From NCBI RefSeq assembly GCF_002177135.1, contig NZ_MWPH01000001.1:930001-994000 (forward strand): DNA of 64,000 nucleotides, read 5' to 3'. The translations under genes and the position numbers were made by a program. This stretch comes from Natronolimnobius baerhuensis. Lineage in GTDB: Archaea > Halobacteriota > Halobacteria > Halobacteriales > Natrialbaceae. Under the pieces are notes generated by a model that saw only the letters and a program-made list of their open reading frames with translations, was not told the DNA's origin and made no database searches. The stretch's first letter is position 1. The number at the start of each line of letters is the position of its first letter. Below are positions 37,802 through 47,045 of this stretch, in pieces.

Positions 37802-37981
37802 ATGACCGACGATCACGACTCCGAGACGGATCCAGATGTCGAGTACCACCTCCGAGAAGCACTGCAACACCTGGGGGCGGCGAGTGAGGCTGATGATCTC
37901 CGAAAGACGAACGCCGTTGCACTCGAGGACGTGTCGCGGACGGTTTCGTCGGTGCTTCGGGAGTACGAACACGACGAATGA
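37802..37981 (+). CDS. Small haloarchaeal helical protein
   Basis: A 59-residue protein beginning MTDDHDSETDPDVEYHLREA, followed by LQHLGAASEADDLRKTNAVA and EDVSRTVSSVLREYEHDE. It is predicted to be two helices with an acidic N-terminus, without Cys or membrane segment. The ATG at 37802 is the first after an upstream Arg/Ser-rich open frame that looks non-coding. I recognise no named family, although similar short helical proteins are common in haloarchaea. It is divergent from cbiA and converges on the cupin gene. Confidence 0.65.
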   Translation: MTDDHDSETDPDVEYHLREALQHLGAASEADDLRKTNAVALEDVSRTVSSVLREYEHDE

Positions 37982-38069
37982 CGTATCGCAGGGCAAACCT
38001 CGAGCATTCTGGCTGTAGAAGAACGAGAACAAGAGCGGAGACGCTGTACTCGAGCGAGGACCGTGCCGG

Positions 38070-38447
38070 TTACCCAGCGAAGCCGGTCAGGAGCCATTCG
38101 CCGTCGTCGTCATCATCGTCACCGATACTCGGGGCGCTGACGAGCACGAACGCGCTTTCGTCGTCGCCGTTTCTGATCTGACGGGTCGATTCCGGCGGGA
38201 TCCAGAGCGCATCGCCTGTTTCCATCGCAATCGGTTCGCCGTCGATGATAACCGTCGCATCGCCTTCGATCAGCACGTAGACCTCCTCGTGATCGTTGTC
38301 GGTGTGGTCGTGTGGCTTGCTCTTCCAGCCGGGATCACACCGTGCAACCGTCACCCCCACGTGCTCGGTCTCGAGCGGATCGGACAGAAAGTGCATCGCA
38401 CTCGAGACCTGCTCGACGTCTTCGTAGTTCACCTTCCGATAGGACAT
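38070..38447 (-). CDS. Cupin-domain protein
   Basis: A 125-residue single cupin: RCDPGWKSKPHDHTDNDHEEVYVLIEG carries the first metal-binding motif (H-x-H-x-E type, with HDH, H and EE), and VIIDGEPIAMETGDALWIPP with TRQIRNG and the second motif region. The C-terminus is acidic (IGDDDDDDGEW) and ends LLTGFAG. Metal ion and substrate cannot be told from sequence; small haloarchaeal cupins include isomerases, dioxygenases and sensors. ATG at 38447 gives the conserved MSYRKVNYEDVEQV start. Single gene. Confidence 0.88.
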   Translation of the reverse strand: MSYRKVNYEDVEQVSSAMHFLSDPLETEHVGVTVARCDPGWKSKPHDHTDNDHEEVYVLIEGDATVIIDGEPIAMETGDALWIPPESTRQIRNGDDESAFVLVSAPSIGDDDDDDGEWLLTGFAG

Positions 38448-38617
38448 ATGTGAGTTCTTGGAGAGATATGGATAAAACAATACTGATCGGTGAGACGGAC
38501 TGCTGTCACTGTGTACCGCCGTACTCGGCGGACGGGTCCTGAGTGCGGCGGTACTGACTGACAGTAGACCGTCTGAAACACTGGCGAAAATGACGACACT
38601 GTGGGGTCAGGTTCAAC

Positions 38618-40153
38618 TCACTCCTCTGAGGTCGTAATATCGGCAGAGAGCCCCTGTGCCATCTCGATCTCCCTCGAGTTGTTGATCGTCCAGGCGGTGC
38701 GCTCGGTGACGGCTTCGATTGCCTCGCGGGCGCTCGGATAGCCATTACCCGACTTTTTGACACCCCCGAAAGGCAACTGCACTTCCGCGCCGATACACGG
38801 CAGATTGCCGTAGGCCAGTCCGAGGTCGGCACGATCACGGAACCGATTGATCTGGCGGTAGTCCTCCGAGATGATTGCCCCCGCGAGGCCGTAGGGCGTG
38901 TCGTTGTGTATCTCGAGTGCCCGGTCGATGTCGCCATCGTACTCGAGCAGGGCGACGTGCGGGCCGAAACACTCCTCTTCCAGACAGCGCAGGTCGGTGT
39001 CGTACTCGAGTTCGTAGACGAAGGGGCCGACCCAGTGGCCCTCACTATGGCCGTCTGGAATTTCGGACTCCTCGAGTTCGAAGCGGTCGACGAGCACCTC
39101 TGCGCCTTCCTCGCGAGCGAGGTCGTTGTGCCGCCGTATTTTCTCGACGTGCTCGGCCTCGATTGCCGGTCCCATGAACGTCGACTCCTCGAGTGGGTCG
39201 CCGACTGCAACGTCTTCAGCGAGGTCGACGAATCGGTCTGTGAACTCGTCGTAGACATCCGTGTGGACGATCAGGCGCTCGGAGGAGACACAGCGCTGGC
39301 CGGTCGTCTTGAAACTCGACATGATCGCGGAGTGGACAGCGGTGTCCAGGTCTGCCTTCTCGGTGATGACGATCCCGTTCTTGCCGCCCATCTCGCAGGC
39401 CGCAAGTTTGCCGGGTTCGCCGCCGACCTTGCTCGCGATTTCCTGACCGACTTCCGCAGAGCCAGTAAAGAGGACGGTGTCGACTCGTCCGTCTTCGGTG
39501 ATCGCCGCGCCGGCGTCGCCAAAGCCCTGGATCATGTTGAAGACGCCGTCGGGGATGCCCGAGTCAGCCATCATCTCGGCGATGATCTGGCCGCACCAGG
39601 GCGTCTGTTCGGCGGGCTTCCAGACGACGGTGTTTCCCTCGACCAGGGCGATTGCCATATGCCAGAACGGAATCGCGACGGGGAAGTTCCACGGCGTGAT
39701 ACAACCGATGACGCCGCGGGGTTTCCGGCGCATGTAGGCGTCCTTGCTCGCGACTTCGGAAGGCACCACGTCGCCGTGTGGATGCCGGGCGTTGCCCGCC
39801 GCCCACTCGACCATGTGCCAGGCTTCGGTCACGTCGGCTTTCCCCTCTGAAATCTCTTTGCCGCACTCTTTGGTGACGATTGCGCCTAACTCCTCGTGTC
39901 TGTCGCGTAGTTCGTGGTAGATCTCCCAGAGGTACTCTGCCCGGTCGATGTAGGACAGTTCGCGCCACTCCTCGAAGGCGTCTTCAGCGGCCTCGAGTGC
40001 GGCGTCGACGTCGTCGGCCGTCCCGCGCTGGAACGTTGCTAGCGACTCGCCGGTCGCAGGGTTCTGGCTCTCGAACGTCTCAGACCCGTGTCCCGCCGTC
40101 CAGTCGCCATTGATATAGTGGCCGTACACCTCGTCGGTGTCAGTCTCTCCCAT
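38618..40153 (-). CDS. Aldehyde dehydrogenase family protein
   Basis: A 511-residue NAD(P)-dependent aldehyde dehydrogenase that oxidises an aldehyde to the acid. Typical motifs are seen: TPWNFPVAIPFWHMA, NTVVWKPAEQTP, the cofactor loop FTGSAEVGQEIA, the general base Glu in CEMGGKNG and the catalytic Cys in TTGQRCVSSERL. EECFGPHVALLEYD and the end FGGVKKSGNGYPS also match. EMGGKN and the TTGQRC context are like the ALDH7 semialdehyde group, so an amino-acid-derived semialdehyde is one possible substrate. ATG at 40153 starts MGETDTDEVYGHYING; an open upstream extension of 16 codons is not supported. Confidence 0.93.
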   Translation of the reverse strand: MGETDTDEVYGHYINGDWTAGHGSETFESQNPATGESLATFQRGTADDVDAALEAAEDAFEEWRELSYIDRAEYLWEIYHELRDRHEELGAIVTKECGKEISEGKADVTEAWHMVEWAAGNARHPHGDVVPSEVASKDAYMRRKPRGVIGCITPWNFPVAIPFWHMAIALVEGNTVVWKPAEQTPWCGQIIAEMMADSGIPDGVFNMIQGFGDAGAAITEDGRVDTVLFTGSAEVGQEIASKVGGEPGKLAACEMGGKNGIVITEKADLDTAVHSAIMSSFKTTGQRCVSSERLIVHTDVYDEFTDRFVDLAEDVAVGDPLEESTFMGPAIEAEHVEKIRRHNDLAREEGAEVLVDRFELEESEIPDGHSEGHWVGPFVYELEYDTDLRCLEEECFGPHVALLEYDGDIDRALEIHNDTPYGLAGAIISEDYRQINRFRDRADLGLAYGNLPCIGAEVQLPFGGVKKSGNGYPSAREAIEAVTERTAWTINNSREIEMAQGLSADITTSEE

Positions 40154-40248
40154 ACTCGAAGGGACAACGAAGGACGTGAAAACCTTAGTGGTAGTCCACA
40201 CGTCCGTGAAATCGTCGGACAGATCTGGTGGTGAACGGATAGAGTAGA

Positions 40249-41163
40249 CTACATTCGTACAGAAAGTGACGACAACTGATCCGCCTGTTGGACCACCGGG
40301 ATGACGACGACGAGCGCGGTCGCAAGCCCAACAAGGCCGGCACCGGTCGTCACCAACTCGAGCGGTCCTGCGAGTGCGACAAGGAGTGGCCCCATCGCGA
40401 GCGCCCCAGCGCTACCACGACGGATCAGCGAGCGACCGCGTTGTCCCTCCGCTCGAGATACTAGCTCTCGGCTGAGCATCACGAGTTGCCACCCGGCAAA
40501 GGCACCCAACGATCCGGCGAGTAAGAACAGCGCGTCTCGAGTACCATCACTCGTCACGAAAAAGAACGCACAGAAGCCGATGCCGAGTGCGAACGCGATT
40601 GTCGGACGATCAGAAAACTCCCGCTCGAGGAGCACCCACGCAGCCCCAAGAAGCGCGAATCCGACGAGAACGCCGACGACGACGTCGACGAGGTAGTGGA
40701 CGCCGAGTGCGACCCGGGTAAACGAGACCAGCGCGACGAGCGCGCCGGCGAGCGCGTAGCGACGGCGGGCCGTCCCGACCGACAACACCGTTGCCAGCCC
40801 GACGTAGACGACCGTCGTGTTGACTGCGTGCCCGCTCGGGAAGCCGTAGCCGCCGGCTGTCGCCGTTGCCTCGTACAGCGGCTGAACGAGTTGGGGAAGC
40901 ACTGCCGGCTCGAGCAGTGGCTGTTTGGGCCGCGGCAGGCCGAACACTTCCTTGAGTCCTTTGTACAGTCCCATCCCGGCGAGCGTGACGCCGGCAACGG
41001 TCGCCACGTCGTCTCGCTCCCGCGCGTCGAACCAGTACAGCGCCGTCAGCACGAGCACGAGAAACCAGATGTCGCCCAACTGCGTCAGGAGGGCAAAGAC
41101 GACGGCCAGCCAGTCAGGAATCGACCCCTGGATCAGGTCGAACTCGCCGATGCCACGTGCCAT
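40249..41163 (-). CDS. PAP2-family membrane phosphatase
   Basis: A 304-residue membrane protein with the three PAP2 phosphatase motifs: KGLKEVFGLPRPKQ, GFPSGHAV and SFTRVALGVHYLVDVVVG. The first and third motifs supply the phosphate-binding Lys, Arg and His; the PSGH His is the likely nucleophile or acid-base. There are eight to ten helices, so the last third extends beyond the basic six-helix unit. It may dephosphorylate polyprenyl diphosphate or phosphatidic acid. This is a different branch from the AUR1-like protein at 16452. Single gene, 95 bases before the aldehyde dehydrogenase start, same strand. Confidence 0.9.
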   Translation of the reverse strand: MARGIGEFDLIQGSIPDWLAVVFALLTQLGDIWFLVLVLTALYWFDARERDDVATVAGVTLAGMGLYKGLKEVFGLPRPKQPLLEPAVLPQLVQPLYEATATAGGYGFPSGHAVNTTVVYVGLATVLSVGTARRRYALAGALVALVSFTRVALGVHYLVDVVVGVLVGFALLGAAWVLLEREFSDRPTIAFALGIGFCAFFFVTSDGTRDALFLLAGSLGAFAGWQLVMLSRELVSRAEGQRGRSLIRRGSAGALAMGPLLVALAGPLELVTTGAGLVGLATALVVVIPVVQQADQLSSLSVRM

Positions 41164-41269
41164 AGTCGCTATACGACGGTCATCACCGAAAACGCACTAC
41201 CTGAAACTGCACTCGAGGGGGTGACGGACTCGAGCAGAATGTTGGACTCGAGTAGTATGTCGACTCGAG

Positions 41270-41725
41270 TCAGCGGGTGTCGGTTTCGGTCTCTCGCTCT
41301 CGGTTGGTCGTGGCCTCGTGCTGGTCAGAAACGTCCGTTTCAGCCTGATTAGGCCCGGAATCTGCCGAAAGGTGTTCCCTGGCAGCGTCGACGGTCTCCG
41401 TCTCGAGCAGCCGTTCGGCGCGTCGCTCGAACTCCGGGTCGGTGAGTTCACCACGTGCGTAGCGTTCGCGCAGCGTCTCGAGGGCGTCTGCGGTGTCGTC
41501 CTGTTGTGCGTCCGTTTGCGAGCGATTCCGTGCCTGCTCATGACTCGCTGCAGTCGATTCCTCCTGTGGACTGAACTGCGCTGCCACGACGAACGACACT
41601 GCAATCGTTACAATGATTGTCGCCATCATGAATGCGCTCCAGAACGCACCGAGAAGAAGGCTAAAGGTAACCATCGGAAAACCAAGAACCAGCGCGAACA
41701 GGCCTGCTCTGACTCCGTCGTCCAT
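41270..41725 (-). CDS. SHOCT-domain membrane protein
   Basis: A 151-residue protein: two adjacent helices (GLFALVLGFPMVTFSLLLGAFW and AFMMATIIVTIAVSFVVAAQF) followed by a soluble part with the SHOCT signature TLRERYARGELTDPEFERRAERLL. The tail is acidic and disordered. SHOCT domains are short C-terminal helical pairs, often after membrane segments, thought to support oligomerisation. ATG at 41725 is preferred; a TTG at 41773 would add 16 residues. Haloarchaea have numerous such proteins of unknown function. Single gene. Confidence 0.85.
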   Translation of the reverse strand: MDDGVRAGLFALVLGFPMVTFSLLLGAFWSAFMMATIIVTIAVSFVVAAQFSPQEESTAASHEQARNRSQTDAQQDDTADALETLRERYARGELTDPEFERRAERLLETETVDAAREHLSADSGPNQAETDVSDQHEATTNRERETETDTR

Positions 41726-41801
41726 CTGTGTATTGCTCGAGTACGGAGCGACGTTGTGTAAATCTTTCGACAACAGCTGTGGCGTGAGCGAGCAGAGACG
41801 G

Positions 41802-42608
41802 CTACTGGCTCAGATCCGCCATTTTCTCGAGTTCGCTGCGCAGTTGCGTCGAGTCGAACTCGTGGTCGGGCCGCAGGCGGACGAAGTCAAGGAATCGCCG
41901 CGCCGAGAGCAGTTCCGCAGAGTTGTAGACGCTCGAGGCAGCCTGCACTGCGTTTCGAGGGCCGATTCGGGGCTCGAGGACGGCGAGCGCACAGGCCAGA
42001 TCGTAGGCCGTCGTCTCGGCGACGCGGTCTTCGTGGACGCTCGTGGCGTCGATAAAGTAGAGTTCGCCGTCACAGAGCAGGATGTTCTCGCCCCGCAAAT
42101 CGCCGTGGGCGAGGCCGTGATCGTGAAGCGCCGCGAGCATTTCGAACAGTTCGCTGGCGCGGTCGGCGACGACGCGATCCGAGACGGTGCCGAACGATTC
42201 GAACTCGGGCAGATACTCGAGGACGAGCACGCCGAGGCCGTTGACTTCGAAGGCTTCGATTGGGCGGGGCGCGTTGACGCCGATTTCGCGCATCCGCTGG
42301 GTGGCGTCGTACTCGTGTTCGACCATTTCACGCGGGGTATCGAAGCGGTCGAAGAAGCCGCCGGTGCCGGCCGAGACTGCGCCGACGTTTCGGCCGGTGG
42401 TCAGCAGGGCGTGGACGAGCGCGTTCTGTCGGGAGACAATCTTGACGAACCACGTATCGTCGATCACACAGGGCGTCGAGAGCCAGTTGTCCGCCTCGAG
42501 AAATTCGACGCGGACACACTCGCGGTCGTGTCGGTCCGCCAGCGTGTGGATGACGCGCTCGATACGGTCCCACTCGACCGTGCCTCTGGCGAGCTGGCGG
42601 ATATCCAT
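41802..42608 (-). CDS. RIO-like serine/threonine kinase
   Basis: A 268-residue protein with a compact kinase fold: lysine in WFVKIVSR (K56), Glu region near HEYDATQRMREIG, a hinge VLVLEYLPEF, the catalytic loop HGDLRGENILL (D170, N175) and the metal-binding FIDATSVHED (D187 in place of the DFG). These features match RIO/Bud32-like atypical kinases, not the Hanks family. Unlike Rio1 and Rio2, it lacks a winged-helix head and is shorter; KEOPS Bud32 differs by its conserved C-terminal basic tail. ATG at 42608 is used. Substrates are unknown. Divergent from the large membrane protein gene. Confidence 0.8.
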   Translation of the reverse strand: MDIRQLARGTVEWDRIERVIHTLADRHDRECVRVEFLEADNWLSTPCVIDDTWFVKIVSRQNALVHALLTTGRNVGAVSAGTGGFFDRFDTPREMVEHEYDATQRMREIGVNAPRPIEAFEVNGLGVLVLEYLPEFESFGTVSDRVVADRASELFEMLAALHDHGLAHGDLRGENILLCDGELYFIDATSVHEDRVAETTAYDLACALAVLEPRIGPRNAVQAASSVYNSAELLSARRFLDFVRLRPDHEFDSTQLRSELEKMADLSQ

Positions 42609-42764
42609 GTAGCGGGTACAACGGGGTTCGTGGTTAAATGCGTCTCGAAGTATTGTCAGCGAGCGAGAGAAACCGTGTGGGAGGGACACGCTGGCGAGCG
42701 CCGTTCAGGAGCAAGAAACGACCCAAACAGTATTTCATCGTGGCAATCAACAGGTCATATAAGA

Positions 42765-43940
42765 ATGGATGCTGTCGACGACCTCAGTGACGCGATTGAC
42801 GCGACACGAGAGTTACTAGTGCCGGTGCAGGTTGGATTGTGGCTCAAACTCGCTATCGTCGTCTTCTTCATCGGTGGTGGTCTCGGGATGAGCGGCGGCG
42901 TCCCCGCCGGAGATGTCGGCCCAGTAGCCGACGAGACAACGGTCCAGACACCGATTGACGAGATTCCTGATGAGGTTATTGCACTCGCTGCAGGCCTCGT
43001 AGCCATCGCACTCGTGCTGTGGCTCATCTACAGTGTCATCAGTGCGATCATGGAGTTCGTTTTCATCGAATCGCTTCGCTCGAGAACGGTCCAGGTGCGG
43101 CGGTATATGGGCCAGAATATCTGGCGCGGGCTGCGACTGCTTGGCTTTCGCTTCGTTGTCGGTGCGATTGCCCTCGGGATCGTCGCCATCCCGGCACTGA
43201 GTGTCGCGCTCGAGGCAGAGTCGGTCGCTGGTGCCCTCGAGTCGCTGCTTCCGTTCGTGTTGCTCGCGATTCCCGTCTATTTCATCTATGCCATCCTGAT
43301 GCGGTTTACCTCGGAGTTCGTCGCGCCGGTAATGTTGCTCGAGGAGCGCGGCGTCCTCTCTGCGTGGCGTCGATTCTGGCCGACGCTGACGGGCAATCTC
43401 GGCCAGTTTGCTGTCTATCTCGTCCTGGTCTGGATCCTGCAGTTCGTGATCAACTTCGCCGCGGGATTCGTGATTCTGTTCGGTGTGATCGCGATTGCGA
43501 TTCCGTTCATTATCCTCGCAGTCCTGGCGACGATGCTCGGTGAGATTGGTCTCTGGATTGCGGGAGCCCTCGCCGTGATCGCGCTCGCGTTGGTGGTGCT
43601 GTTCGTCTCGCTCGTCCAGATGCCGATCCGGACGTACTTCCAGTACTACGCGCTGTTACTGCTTGGTGACCGAAACACGGACCTCGACCTGATTTCGGAC
43701 CTGCGAGCGACCATCCGTGCTGATGCGGCCGGCCAGGGCGGCAACGGCGGTCGAAACGGTCCACCAGGGACAGCCGGACCGAACGGTGATAGCCGAAACG
43801 GACCTGATGGCAACCACTGGGACGAGTCCGACGACGACACGCCGCTCTGGGACCAGTCTGAGGACTCGAGTGACTGGGATTCCCAGGATGATCGGGACCG
43901 AACTGATCGCGACGAGAGCGACGACGACCGCGGCTGGTAA
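42765..43940 (+). CDS. Haloarchaeal membrane protein (DUF7544/DUF4013-like), acidic tail
   Basis: A 391-residue protein: about six or seven membrane helices (for example WLKLAIVVFFIGGGLGMS, VIALAAGLVAIALVLWLIY, VVGAIALGIVAIPALSVAL, FAVYLVLVWILQFVINFAAG, VILFGVIAIAIPFIILAVL, VIALALVVLFVSLVQMP) with EFVFIESLRSRTVQVRRY between the early ones. The C-terminal 75 residues are hydrophilic, Gly/Asn/Pro-rich then Asp/Ser-rich. The helix pattern and FWPTLTGNLGQF resemble a broad family of haloarchaeal multi-spanning proteins; the DUF number is from memory. ATG at 42765 is the first Met of a clear coding region. No transport motif seen. Confidence 0.82.
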   Translation: MDAVDDLSDAIDATRELLVPVQVGLWLKLAIVVFFIGGGLGMSGGVPAGDVGPVADETTVQTPIDEIPDEVIALAAGLVAIALVLWLIYSVISAIMEFVFIESLRSRTVQVRRYMGQNIWRGLRLLGFRFVVGAIALGIVAIPALSVALEAESVAGALESLLPFVLLAIPVYFIYAILMRFTSEFVAPVMLLEERGVLSAWRRFWPTLTGNLGQFAVYLVLVWILQFVINFAAGFVILFGVIAIAIPFIILAVLATMLGEIGLWIAGALAVIALALVVLFVSLVQMPIRTYFQYYALLLLGDRNTDLDLISDLRATIRADAAGQGGNGGRNGPPGTAGPNGDSRNGPDGNHWDESDDDTPLWDQSEDSSDWDSQDDRDRTDRDESDDDRGW

Positions 43941-44020
43941 CGTCCGAACAGCCACACTACGTCTCTGCTATCCGTGCGACCCGGCGGTGCGTTTATTCAC
44001 TCTGCCGGCAAGTATTGCGT

Positions 44021-45202
44021 ATGGCCTTCGAGTTGTCCGACGAACACCGGATGATCCAGGAGACCGTCAGGGACTTCTGTGAACGCGAAATCGAGCCGAT
44101 AGCACAGGAGATCGAAGACGAACACCGGTTTCCCGAAGAAATCTTCGATCAACTGGCCGCACTCGACATGCTCGGCGTCCCCATCAGCGAGGAGTACGGC
44201 GGACTGGGCGGCGATACGCTCATGTACGCCCTCGTCGCGGAGGAACTGGGACGCGTCTCCGGGTCGATTGGGCTCTCCTACGTCGCACACACCTCGCTGG
44301 CGTCGAAACCACTCGAGCAGTTCGGCACTGACGAGCAGAAAGAACGCTGGCTCCGCCCACTCGCAGAAGGCGAATACCTCGGCGGCTGGGCGCTAACTGA
44401 ACCCGAGAGTGGGTCAGACGCCTCGAGTATGAATACGACGGCGACGAGAGGGTCGGCCGCGGAGGGCTCAGACATCGACGCGTCCGAAGACGGTGACGAA
44501 TGGATTCTCAACGGCACCAAGCAGTTCATCACGAACGCGAGCGAGGCTGGCTCGATTCTCGTCAAAGCCGTCACTGAACCCGACGCGGGCTACGACGGTA
44601 TCTCGACGTTTATCGTCGACCCACGCGAAGACGACGGGTTCGAGGTCACGACAACCTGGGACAAGATGGGACTCAATGCGTCACCGACCTGCGAAATTCG
44701 CTTCGATGACGTCCGCTTGCCCGCAGCCCGCCTGCTGGGTGAGGAAGGCGAGGGCTGGGAGCAGACCAAACAGACACTCGATGGCGGCCGGATTTCGATT
44801 GCCGCGCTTTCGACGGGACTCGCACAGGGTGCTTACGAGCACGCGAAAGCGTACAGCCAGGAGCGCGAACAGTTTGGACAGCCGATTTCGGAGTTCGACG
44901 CTATTCGAGACAAAATCGTCGACATGCACCGGAAAACCGAGCGCGCCCGATTGCTCACCCACCGCGCTGCGCGGCTGTACGACGCGGGCGAACCAGTGAC
45001 GAGAGAGTCAGCGCTGGCAAAACTCGACGCCAGCGAGGCTGCCCGTGAGGTCGCCGAAGACGCTGTCCAGGTCCTCGGTGGCTACGGCTACACAACCGAT
45101 TTCGCCCCGCAACGGTTCTACCGAGACGCCAAACTCATGGAAATAGGCGAAGGAACGAGCGAAATCCAACATCTCGTGATCGGTCGAGAACTCGGTCTTT
45201 AA
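44021..45202 (+). CDS. Acyl-CoA dehydrogenase
   Basis: A 393-residue FAD-dependent dehydrogenase that forms an enoyl-CoA in the first step of fatty-acid or branched-chain acyl-CoA breakdown. It has the FAD-binding stretch [17 protein letters not shown], the region [17 protein letters not shown], and, near the end, [17 protein letters not shown] with GEGTSEIQ, where the Glu before GTSE sits at the catalytic-base position. A low-complexity insertion of about 15 residues ([19 protein letters not shown]) lies between the two FAD motifs. ATG at 44021 is preferred over TTG at 44015. Electrons go to ETF, not encoded nearby. Confidence 0.94.
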   Translation: MAFELSDEHRMIQETVRDFCEREIEPIAQEIEDEHRFPEEIFDQLAALDMLGVPISEEYGGLGGDTLMYALVAEELGRVSGSIGLSYVAHTSLASKPLEQFGTDEQKERWLRPLAEGEYLGGWALTEPESGSDASSMNTTATRGSAAEGSDIDASEDGDEWILNGTKQFITNASEAGSILVKAVTEPDAGYDGISTFIVDPREDDGFEVTTTWDKMGLNASPTCEIRFDDVRLPAARLLGEEGEGWEQTKQTLDGGRISIAALSTGLAQGAYEHAKAYSQEREQFGQPISEFDAIRDKIVDMHRKTERARLLTHRAARLYDAGEPVTRESALAKLDASEAAREVAEDAVQVLGGYGYTTDFAPQRFYRDAKLMEIGEGTSEIQHLVIGRELGL

Positions 45203-45236
45203 GAGGACCGAGCCGACAGCGTACACATCGACGCTC

Positions 45237-45458
45237 ATGTTCACGCTCGTTGCACTCATCGTCGGACTCATGTTCATCGTCTTCGGTCTCGCCGGTGTTC
45301 ACTACGCCCCAGCCGTCGTCAAGGCACAAGACCGACTCGAGGTCGCGCTGTTCGACTCTGACGAACTCGAGGAGGACGAACGCGTGAAGATCACGAAAGG
45401 AACTGCCGCCGTCATCACGTTCGTTGGCTTCGGACTCATCGTCTACGGACTGGTGTAA
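45237..45458 (+). CDS. Small membrane protein with two TM helices
   Basis: A 73-residue protein: N-terminal helix MFTLVALIVGLMFIVFGLAG, a central acidic segment KAQDRLEVALFDSDELEEDE, and a C-terminal helix TAAVITFVGFGLIVYGLV. The topology leaves the acidic loop on one membrane side. It lies 34 bases after the acyl-CoA dehydrogenase and could be co-transcribed. I do not recognise a family; length and layout recur in haloarchaea. Confidence 0.7.
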   Translation: MFTLVALIVGLMFIVFGLAGVHYAPAVVKAQDRLEVALFDSDELEEDERVKITKGTAAVITFVGFGLIVYGLV

Positions 45459-45504
45459 TTACACTCGCGTGACTCTCGAGTCGCGGCCAAGCACACTGTG
45501 AGGG

Positions 45505-46308
45505 CTACAGCGTGAGAAGCCCACCATCGTCATCGCCGTCGTCTTCTGCGTCATCGTCGCCGTCAGTTCCGTCGTCGTCTTCGGTGCCGTCGTCTTCGTC
45601 TGTGTCATCGCTCCCATCGCCGCCGTTTTCGTCCCCTTCGTCCGGTGCATCGTCCCCCGCAGCCGCCTCGAGGTCCTCGATAACGTGCTCTATTAGGTCG
45701 ATAACGTTGTCTTCTTCGCGCTGGCGGAGGTCCTGTGGATAGACACCAATCGTCACGACCAGATCGTCGCCGGCCTCGACGGCTTCGGTGACGTGTACGT
45801 CGACGTTGATATCCGCCCCGTCGAACTGCGCAGTTGCGGTAAACCGCGAGCGAGTCGTCGACTGCTCGAGAATCGTGATCGAGTCACTGCCGTCGGCTGA
45901 AATGTCGCCGATCTCGTCGTAGTTGTCCGCAATGAGTTCGACGAGTTCCTGTGCGTTCATCTCCTCGACGGGGTTGAACTCCATCCCGAGGAATCCGATT
46001 TTCGGTGTGGTGAGGACGGTGAACTGGGCTGCGCGTTGACGGCCGAGCGGAGCGATCTCGACTGCCTTTTCGTGGTCAGTCAGATAGTTCTCGGCGACGA
46101 CTGTCTCCGAAACGCCGCTAACGCCGACTGACTCCTCGATTGTGAGATCCTCCACTGCGACTTGTTCGTAGCCCGTTTCCTCGCGAACAGCCTGCTCGAC
46201 GCCGGCTGGCGCTGCGCTGTGTTCGGCCATGCCGACCGCACCGAGACACCCAGCGAGACTTGCGAGTCCACCAGCACCGACCCCTGCGAGCAGCGTTCGA
46301 CGATCCAT
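45505..46308 (-). CDS. DUF6517 family Tat lipoprotein
   Basis: A 267-residue exported lipoprotein. The N-terminus MDRRTLLAGVGAGGLASLAGC has a twin-arginine pair (R3-R4), a hydrophobic core and a lipobox Cys (C21). The mature part has the DUF6517 pattern (ETGYEQVAVEDLTIEESVGV; VVAENYLTDHEKAVEI; LTTPKIGFLGMEFNP) and a helix QREEDNVIDLIEHVIEDLE. The last 45 residues are Asp/Glu/Gly-rich. Family function is unknown; many paralogues occur in haloarchaea. ATG at 46308 is preferred over the upstream one three codons earlier because it puts RR close to the start. Confidence 0.88.
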   Translation of the reverse strand: MDRRTLLAGVGAGGLASLAGCLGAVGMAEHSAAPAGVEQAVREETGYEQVAVEDLTIEESVGVSGVSETVVAENYLTDHEKAVEIAPLGRQRAAQFTVLTTPKIGFLGMEFNPVEEMNAQELVELIADNYDEIGDISADGSDSITILEQSTTRSRFTATAQFDGADINVDVHVTEAVEAGDDLVVTIGVYPQDLRQREEDNVIDLIEHVIEDLEAAAGDDAPDEGDENGGDGSDDTDEDDGTEDDDGTDGDDDAEDDGDDDGGLLTL

Positions 46309-46381
46309 AGCGCCCAATCTATAGTCGGTTCATATGAGTGTATTCGTTCCAGGTTAGTCTGTCAAACGAATACGTACTTGA

Positions 46382-46879
46382 CTAGCGACGGAACCACTCG
46401 CGCACTCTCGAGCGCGCGGGTGATGGAAGCACAGTCAGCGACCGACGACGATGAATGCGGGTGAGATGGCGGACAACGACGTAGCTGAGTGCAGATAGGA
46501 TGAGTGCGATAATCAGATTGCCAACCAGCAGTTGGCGAATCGCATCTCGAGCGACATCGGGCGAGACACTGGGGCTGTGAAGCGGACTTGTCCCGAGGAC
46601 CCAGCCGCCGAGTTGGAAACTCGAGACGTAGACGGCGGGTTTGATGAACGGGTTGAGGACGGCGATGGACGCAAAGAGCGCGGGCTTGCTGATCCACGAC
46701 CACAGCGACGTAAAGACGAAAAAGAGCCCGATTCCAAGCCCGCCTGTCGGCAGCGCGGTCACGAAAATACCAATCGAGAAACTGGCCCCGACCTGATGTG
46801 GCGTATGCTCCTCGCGGAACGCAGCCTCGAGTCTCTGCCGTGTGCGGTCGCGGTACAGTGCAAGTTGCTCGCGGACCAT
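46382..46879 (-). CDS. DUF2062 membrane protein
   Basis: A 165-residue membrane protein of the DUF2062 family: REQLALYRDRTRQRLEAAFREEHTP leads to FSIGIFVTALPTGGLGIGLFFVF, then LFASIAVLNPFIKPAVYVSSFQLGGWVLG and a final helix LLVGNLIIALILSALSYVVV. The conserved pattern (P-T-G-x-x-x-G, NP-x-x-K/T-P-x-Y) is visible. ATG at 46879 gives the usual start; the frame is open 19 codons more, but that stretch is Cys-rich and unlike the family. In bacteria DUF2062 can be fused to glycosyltransferases; here it stands alone. Confidence 0.85.
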   Translation of the reverse strand: MVREQLALYRDRTRQRLEAAFREEHTPHQVGASFSIGIFVTALPTGGLGIGLFFVFTSLWSWISKPALFASIAVLNPFIKPAVYVSSFQLGGWVLGTSPLHSPSVSPDVARDAIRQLLVGNLIIALILSALSYVVVRHLTRIHRRRSLTVLPSPARSRVREWFRR

Positions 46880-47045
46880 TCGAGTCGGCTCTGTCAGTCC
46901 GTCCGCACAGAGAGCGAAAAAGATTCCGAGACACACATTCTCGATTCAATCGCTAGTGACGTTTCCGGTGACGCTGACGTCCATCAGTTCCGGCATGTCC
47001 TCGACTGCTCCACACTCGCGTCAGAAATCCGGTACACCAGCCCGG

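Noticed and set aside
41613-42764. Long upstream extension of the membrane protein gene that starts at 42765
   Set aside because: It runs opposite the SHOCT and RIO-like kinase genes. Composition changes sharply at 42765, where the real membrane helices begin.
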